DNA of 64,000 nt from Papaver somniferum. Taxonomy: Eukaryota > Streptophyta > Magnoliopsida > Ranunculales > Papaveraceae. The DNA lies in contig NC_039361.1 in assembly GCF_003573695.1 (NCBI RefSeq), positions 88,058,149-88,122,148 on the forward strand, given 5' to 3'. Below, in pieces: positions 59,316-64,000 of the stretch. The stretch's first letter is position 1, and the number at the start of each line of letters is the position of its first letter. A program made the position numbers and the translations under genes. The notes beneath the pieces were generated by a model. That model was given only the letters and a program-made list of their open reading frames with translations. It searched no databases and had not been told where the DNA came from.

Positions 59316-60456
59316 GATAGTATGTCAAGTTTGGTTGTCATATTTTAGTGAATCAAAACTCACAATTAAAGAGTCGCTTGATTATGTACTAGAAACAACT
59401 TCGTATAGGTTAGGATAGAAAGATTAGGATAATGAGACATACAAGTATTACTTGAAGACTTGAAGAATGTGAAGAAGTAACAAGCTACATCGACGACGTC
59501 ATCCTTCCTCTTGAGGTTAGTAATATTTTGACTTGAAATATTTCATTCCTAACGTATCTTTCAAGTCGTGCTATATTGAAAACATAACTGCGAAGCTGTG
59601 AATGATTATACTCTAGTAGACATAGTATTAAGGAATTAGAATAAGAAGTATAATGCTTATCTTTTGAACTTCGTATATAAGAAATCGACGTAATCGTATG
59701 AATGTTATTGTGATTATGTGTACGGGTATGGGTGAAGATTTCGTTCTAGGAAACAATGTTTACATTTGTTTAAAGGAAGTATATTCATCAATTTTTTTAT
59801 GAATCAAAAGGGTAATCTCTAGGCTTATTAGTATTGTTATTCATTGCATATCTTTGGATTACCAATATGTGTGAGTTAGTAGTTACGATCATAACTTGTT
59901 ATGTATCTTGGTAAAACTAGTCACAATGCCTTACTTATGTATTGGTATGACTTTTATTAGTGTAACCGATCCTAAGCAATCACCTAAGATGGTATGATCG
60001 ATATTTATAATTGGTGTGACCGATCCTAGTAGTTGGTATAACCGATCCTAGTAATTGGTGTGATCGGTCACAAAAGAGTGTGTAGTCGATCCTTGTAATT
60101 GGTGTAACCGGTCCTGGAAAATTGTGTAACTGATCCAGGTAACTGGTGTGACCGATCAGAAGTAATACCATGAGAATATGGTAACCGGTCCTGGTAATTG
60201 ACGTAACCGATTTGGTAACTGATGTAACCGGTCCCAGTAACCATATTAAGGTAGAACCGATCCTTGTGTTTAGTAGAACCGTAAACCCACAATTAATGTA
60301 TTGATATTTGATCAATCACATAGTTCTTAGAAATCGGATGAACCAGTTCTAACTTGTTTGTATGTGTGGTATAATCGGTTCCAAGATTGTAAATATGAAA
60401 AAGGATTTACAAAGAAATAAGATGTCGACATACTTTGAACATGTTCAGTAACTTTT
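59316..60456 (+). mobile_element. LTR of the same family as 55838-58671, 5'-truncated, left part
   Basis: Matches the solo LTR from its position of about 30 onward (TATGTCAAGTTTGGTTGTCA). The first 30 bases are missing where it joins the RPA1-like sequence. The variable cassette is at 59985-60270. The match breaks near 60445 and resumes at about 63814. Confidence 0.8.
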
Positions 60457-60619
60457 TGTAGATAGTGGATTTTCAACAAAGGTCAAAACCGTAAAATCAT
60501 GATACATGTTTCTGACACGGCTTTCAGGCATGTGACGATTCATATTTTGCGAAGACATGATGATTATGCATTTCGGAAGGCCTCCACTAGCTGAGCGTTC
60601 GATACCTCGCATTTCATCA

Positions 60620-60910
60620 TGCCCTCTATGTAGAATAACATAATTGGGCGATTCTCTGTAATATTGAGAGAAATAATGCCTTTAGGACGTCGGTGACACT
60701 CACTGTTCCCTGACTACATGAGAGAGACCCCCCTCTACATAGAAGAACGATTGGGCGGTTCTCCGTAAGATTGAGAGCAATAACGCCTTCAGGACGTCGG
60801 TGACACTCACTGTTCCCTGACTGTGTAGAGAGACCGTGTATAGACCCAGGCGGTTCTCCATAAGATTGAGAGCAATAACGTCTTCGGGACTTCTGCAAAC
60901 ATCCGTTGTT
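60620..60910. repeat. Three tandem units of about 110-125 bp
   Basis: Each unit has GCGGTTCTCYRTAAGATTGA, AGGACGTCGGTGACACTCAC and TTCCCTGACT. Located in the U3 part of the solo LTR. Confidence 0.85.
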
Positions 60911-61019
60911 TCCTGACTATGCACCTCAGAATGGGTTTGACGCTTTAACTGGCTAATATCCCTTCTGCAATAGATTAATTCTACCGTGACATTCACCACT
61001 GGATTCCTAGAAAATAATC

Positions 61020-61340
61020 TATCTTATCTTATTGCTCCTATTCCATGGTCAAACTCACGAATGGTTCTATGGAATGGTAATAGATAAATGTATTGCTCCG
61101 ATTTCATGATCGAATCCATGGGTTGATCTCATGAAATGGTAATAGATGTTAATCCTATTTCATGGTCGAATCCACGACTTATCTCATGAAATGGTAATAC
61201 CTATCTTATTACTCCTATTATGTGGTCGAATCCACGATCCCATGGAATGTTAATACCTATTTTATTATTATTCCGAATTCATGGTCGAACCCACGACTGA
61301 TCATATGAATTGATAATAATAAACTACTCACTTTTATTCC
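61020..61340. repeat. Five degenerate tandem units of about 60 bp
   Basis: Words TTCATGGTCGAATCCACGA and CATGAAATGGTAATA alternate. TTCATG and CATGAA form inverted pairs inside each unit. Confidence 0.8.
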
Positions 61341-62769
61341 TCAATTTCATGAATCATTCTCCACTGAATTTCATTAAATTAGTAATAAATACTCAGTAAT
61401 CGGGCATCTGGGCTATTCCTGAGTGAGTCCCATAAAATGGTGCAAGTGTACTCAACCATGATGCATGAACGAGCACCCAAATGCGCGAACGAGCATCCAA
61501 AATATGGACAAATGAGGAATCCCGCACAAAACAGGAGAGAGAAAATAATAACATTAAAATAATGGAGAAGCGCCCATGGGCCGTGGCCGGTCCCATGCTT
61601 CCTCCATTATTTTCCTTATTTTTGTTGTTTTCATGAACCCAGGAAGACTCCTCCATTCTAACAACTTTCCTTGTTTGAGCTAAACTCATGGTTTCTCCAT
61701 ATTTTCATGGTTTCTCCATATTTTCGTGGTTTCATGAAAAATAATAATATAAAATAAGTAAAGGAGTCACGGGACCGGGCAACTTAGCCGGCTGGCCATG
61801 CCCTAGCCGTGGCTGGTCCCACACCTTGCAATCCCTAATCTTTCATAAACTATTACTTCTCTCATCTTGTGAAACTTCCCTGTTTCAACAAAAATCATGG
61901 TTTCTCCATATTTTCTCAAAATATTGCTCAAACCATGAAAAAACCAAAAGTCAACATGGTCTCATGACCGACTAGGCTATTCACGAAAAGAATATTAAAA
62001 TATTTCTATTTTTATATTTATAAAATATTGATCAATTGAGCATACATGCTCATTCCAGCAAAAATCAAGAATTTCAGTCAAGATGAAACTCTTCTGAAAA
62101 TTCACAATGTTGCTCGAACGCACATCAGAAAATGCTGAAACTCTCAGTACGAAAACTCGGACACCATGGTAACACGTGCATGCCCTCTTGACCGACCAAG
62201 GTCGTCCCTAGGGCTTGCAAAAATCCGACCCCACACGTTTTCCTAATTCTGACCTAATTTGCGCAATTACTCATATTGGGTCCAAGCTCTTTCCGAACAA
62301 CTTGGGATTTGCTTAATCGACCATCATCTGGTCCCGCACCCTCAAGGGCCAGTTCCATGCATTCTTGATCGGTCCCTCACTTTTCCATAATTATGTTTTA
62401 TCACCTAATGCTCAATCGAGCACTATTTCAATAAATGATGAAACCAACATTTAATCGTCATTCCTTCACCAGCCGGTCAACTCAGGAACCTGGTGTACGC
62501 TCACTCGAGAAATTGGGCATCACATGGACGTCTATAGTCCCACGTGGTCGGTCCCTCCTTCGTTCATGACCTATTTCAGCAACCGTCAATTAATGAGCAA
62601 TGGATCAAAATTTAGGGTTTCGAACAAACACTCAACAAATTATCATTCCGAGCATGTTCACGAACTGAATAAATTTATGTTGATCCAGCAAACAACATGC
62701 GGATTAATTATATAATATTTGGTAATCTACTAATATTTTAATTAATATTTTTACTGGGTCATGATATCC

Positions 62770-63080
62770 CTAAATAATTTGCTGAATTGAGCAATACTTG
62801 CTCAATCCATCAAAATTCAGTAAATTATCAATAATTTGCTAAAATGAGCAATACTTGCTCAGTTACTCGAATATTGATCCACTATCAATATTCAGTAATT
62901 TATCAATAATCTTTCGAATTGAGCAATTTCTCAATTGTTGATCCAGCTATCAATATTCAGTAATTCGCAATACTTGCTCAATTGCTCAAATATTGATCCA
63001 ACCATCGATATCCAATAATTTGTCGAGCAATACTTTCTCAATGTTCTACTGAGCAATTCGTCATTCATGCTCAATTCAAC
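62770..63080. repeat. Palindromic GAGCAATACTTGCTC repeats
   Basis: TGAGCAATACTTGCTCA near 62791 and 62845, with diverged copies near 62919, 62968 and 63026, interleaved with AATATTGATCCA and CAGTAATTTATCAATAAT. A related GAGCATACATGCTC lies at about 62038. Confidence 0.8.
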
Positions 63081-63808
63081 AAAACCTAGACGCATTGTCT
63101 AAATCAGTCAACGTGACTAATTAAATACACGTCTGTCATGCAGACTCCACGATTCGTGAGACATCAATCACGTCACAAATGGGGGATGTCACTTAGGGTT
63201 TTGGTCTGGCGGCCTACGACACGTGGATACATCCACGATGAGAATGTGAGTAAGTCGTGCAAACGGTTGAAGGAGTTAGCAAAGTATTGGGTGAGTGATC
63301 AACCAAGACTCCGCACGACTTGGAACTGGTTTCACAACAATCTCCCACTTTCCCACTCTTTCACTCAAGAAACTGTCGCACTTACAGGGATCAGGGTGTT
63401 CATCATTCTTGCAATACAAATAAGTCCAAATCGAGGACAACCGATTATCATCATTATCATCAATCACCATTCGTCAACAACTCGATTAAAACTTATTCAC
63501 AGAACTCAACTTCAGCGGTTTACCATTATTGCAGAAACCTTCAACATATCCACAATCCTTGATCCCGCACAATTCTCATCTTCCCCCATACAGATCAACC
63601 CATCTCCCTCTTTGCAACCAAAATGACTCTGGAACGTCCATTGACTTGGTTTAGGCCGGAGTCCTACAGATTGATCTCTCGAATATAAGCACTCTCTTTG
63701 CAGTGCATCTGTCTGAGGTTCAACAGTTTGCTCGGTTGAGGAATCTCGATCGTACGCTCGACTCTCCACTTCCTTAAAGAACCAGCAAACTGTTTTTCCC
63801 CATCCACA

Positions 63809-64000
63809 CTCTTATCTTTTATTATTCAAAGATATTCCTTAATAACTCAAGGATATCCCGGATCGAAATAAGTTGAGAATCTTTTAATTAAGGTTGTTAA
63901 TTTTATATGCTTTTAATTACCAGCAATTAAAATGCATATCTCTGGAAAATAAAAATTGGTAATGTGCATTTATTAATTGGAGATTTTCTAGTAGGATTTC
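63809..64000 (+). mobile_element. Right part of the interrupted LTR, running off the window
   Basis: From ATTCAAAGATATTCC (about 63825) it follows the 55838-58671 LTR (ATTCCTTAATAGCT..., TCTTTTAATTAAGGTT, GGTAATGTGCATTTATTAAT). The rest lies beyond position 64000. Confidence 0.8.

Larger units (their letters stand above)
60457..63808 (+). mobile_element. Solo LTR (3.35 kb) of the Tat/Ogre-like giant-LTR family
   Basis: Starts TGTAGATAGTGGATTTTCAA and ends CCCCATCCACA. Flanks are CTTTT (60452-60456) and CTCTT (63809-63813), a 5-bp duplication with one change. Beginning, end and several internal blocks (CACAAATGGGGGATG, TGGTTTAGGCCGG) match the minus-strand solo LTR at 7351-21557. Open frames such as 61393-61689 (minus) and 63138-63626 (plus) have no recognisable domain. 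Confidence 0.75.

Noticed and set aside
63138..63626. Frame of 162 codons near the right end
   Set aside because: Lies inside a solo LTR, shows no domain, and part of it is homologous to non-coding sequence of the related LTR at 7351-21557.

Overview
This is a window of nuclear DNA from a flowering plant. It is AT-rich and built mostly of nested LTR retrotransposons, solo LTRs and Mutator-like DNA transposons. Only one apparently intact host gene is visible. A eudicot is the most natural reading (mitochondrial-type SHMT exons, plant CPSF6-like protein, Sirevirus-like, Athila/Tat-like and MULE elements), but the species cannot be read from the sequence.

Layout. (1) 1-5877: the right-hand part of a Sirevirus-like Copia element that carries a broken gag and no pol, ending in a 2.4-kb 3' LTR. 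(2) 5878-22300: a transposon nest. An old Copia pol on the minus strand (6925-7350 and 21558-21880) was split by a 3.35-kb solo LTR (7351-21557, target duplication CTTAG). That LTR's own U3 minisatellite array was then split by a decayed Ty3/Gypsy element (8509-19360, duplication ACATT/ACCTT). (3) 24029-27600: a Mutator-like element with terminal inverted repeats, 8-bp flanking repeats, a truncated transposase and two dense arrays of one hairpin motif. (4) About 27690-31930: a candidate Pack-MULE-like element carrying two SHMT exons amplified three times. (5) 35572-37530 (minus): an intact CPSF6/CFIm68-like RNA-binding protein gene with a probable 5'-UTR intron. (6) 38343-44094: another MULE-like candidate, rich in a palindromic minisatellite. 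(7) 44412-59290: the 3' end of an RPA1-like gene on the minus strand, shattered by a gag-only Sirevirus-like element (with a recombination-duplicated flank), a solo LTR nested inside one of that element's LTRs, and a separate 2.8-kb solo LTR. (8) 59316-64000: a copy of the last LTR family, itself split by a second 3.35-kb solo LTR homologous to the one at 7351.

What ties the window together. Target-site duplications allow most insertions to be ordered in time and the pre-insertion coding frames (Copia pol, RPA1-like) to be followed across them. The most unusual signal is that several unrelated elements each carry their own private palindromic word, repeated many times in non-coding sequence: an ACGGTT/AACCGT hairpin in the MULE, CAGTAC/GTACTG in the SHMT element, CAACTTG/CAAGTTG in the 38-44 kb element, TATGCGTA/TACGCGTA-type words in a Sirevirus-like LTR, and GAGCAA/TTGCTC in the 60-64 kb LTR.

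Limits: all identities were judged by eye. No alignments or database searches were run, and family names rest on recognisable motifs.
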